From the NCBI GenBank assembly GCA_029213105.1, contig JARGNS010000009.1, forward strand, positions 1-23,156: a stretch of DNA of 23,156 nucleotides, given 5' to 3'. Shown one piece after another: positions 23,054 to 23,156 of this stretch. This DNA comes from Planctomycetota bacterium. GTDB taxonomy: Bacteria > Planctomycetota > PLA2 > JAEUHO01. How positions within the stretch are numbered: the first letter of the stretch is position 1; the number at the start of each line of letters is the position of its first letter. The notes beneath the pieces were generated by a model. That model did no database searches and was not told the origin of the DNA. It saw only the letters and a list, made by a program, of their open reading frames with translations. The translations under genes and the position numbers were made by a program.

Positions 23054-23156
23054 CTAGTCGTGGCTGTGGCCATGGCCGCCATCGCCACCGCCCGCCGTCT
23101 TCTGGAGAGCGAGACCAAGCGCAGAGGCGCCGTCGACCACGCCGGGGTCGTCCTCG
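23054..23156 (-). CDS. C-terminal end of an RND periplasmic adaptor (CusB/CzcB-like), partial
   Basis: Only the last 33 residues lie in the window; the gene continues past the right edge. The readable end is DDPGVVDGASALGLALQKTA followed by a glycine stretch and GGHGHSHD before TAG. Ending in a short His-rich tail, directly upstream of the pump gene, fits membrane-fusion adaptor proteins of metal RND systems. The assignment rests mainly on position and the tail. Confidence 0.6.
   Translation of the reverse strand, partial: EDDPGVVDGASALGLALQKTAGGGDGGHGHSHD

Overview
The window is GC-rich (roughly two-thirds G+C by eye), gene-dense bacterial DNA. Gene content (lipoprotein SGNH hydrolase of a type I associate with Planctomycetota, DUF3179 protein, bacterial serpin, CusA/CzcA RND pump, archaeal-type phosphoglycerate mutase) suggests an environmental, perhaps marine, Gram-negative-type bacterium. 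Planctomycetota or a neighbouring phylum is my best guess, but this is inference. No rRNA, tRNA, IS element, phage gene or CRISPR array was recognised.

Layout. (1) 46-1086: one GT4 glycosyltransferase. (2) 1399-11431, plus strand: a phosphate supercluster. It runs PstS, a PhoU fused to an LMW-phosphatase-like domain that lacks its catalytic residues, PstC, PstA, two different PstB ATPases, a Na/Pi cotransporter, a PhoU-like protein, a 2-phosphoglycerate kinase-like protein with two ATP-cone-like domains, and an ApgM-type mutase. A second Na/Pi cotransporter with its own PhoU-like tail converges on it (11428-13137, minus); the two stop codons overlap in one CTAG. (3) 13277-16546, minus: SGNH lipoprotein, small lipoprotein, and a DUF3179 protein. 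(4) 16671-17264, plus: an AhpD-like protein, followed by a secreted serpin (17356-18588). (5) 18589-18921: a non-coding stretch packed with inverted repeats, including a 40-nt direct repeat. (6) 18922-23156, minus: a heavy-metal RND efflux operon (adaptor C-terminus, pump, His-rich lipoprotein).

Most notable points. First, two divergent neighbours, DUF3179 and AhpD-like, each carry one in-frame UGA exactly where a CxxC-motif cysteine is expected. Each UGA is followed at bacterial-SECIS distance by a GC-rich hairpin with a GGUC(U) loop. Both are therefore read here as selenoproteins (UxxC and CxxU), not pseudogenes. Second, the two PstB subunits have complementary defects: PstB1 keeps LSGGQ but has lost the Q-loop Gln and H-loop His, whereas PstB2 keeps those but has LSLEQ. 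This predicts an obligate heterodimer with one canonical and one degenerate ATP site. Third, the PhoU fusion carries a pseudo-phosphatase domain with Cys to Asp and Arg to Trp changes in the CX5R loop. Fourth, Pst, Na/Pi and PhoU genes sit beside 2-phosphoglycerate kinase and phosphoglycerate mutase homologues, which suggests a link between Pi uptake and phosphoglycerate or bisphosphoglycerate metabolism.
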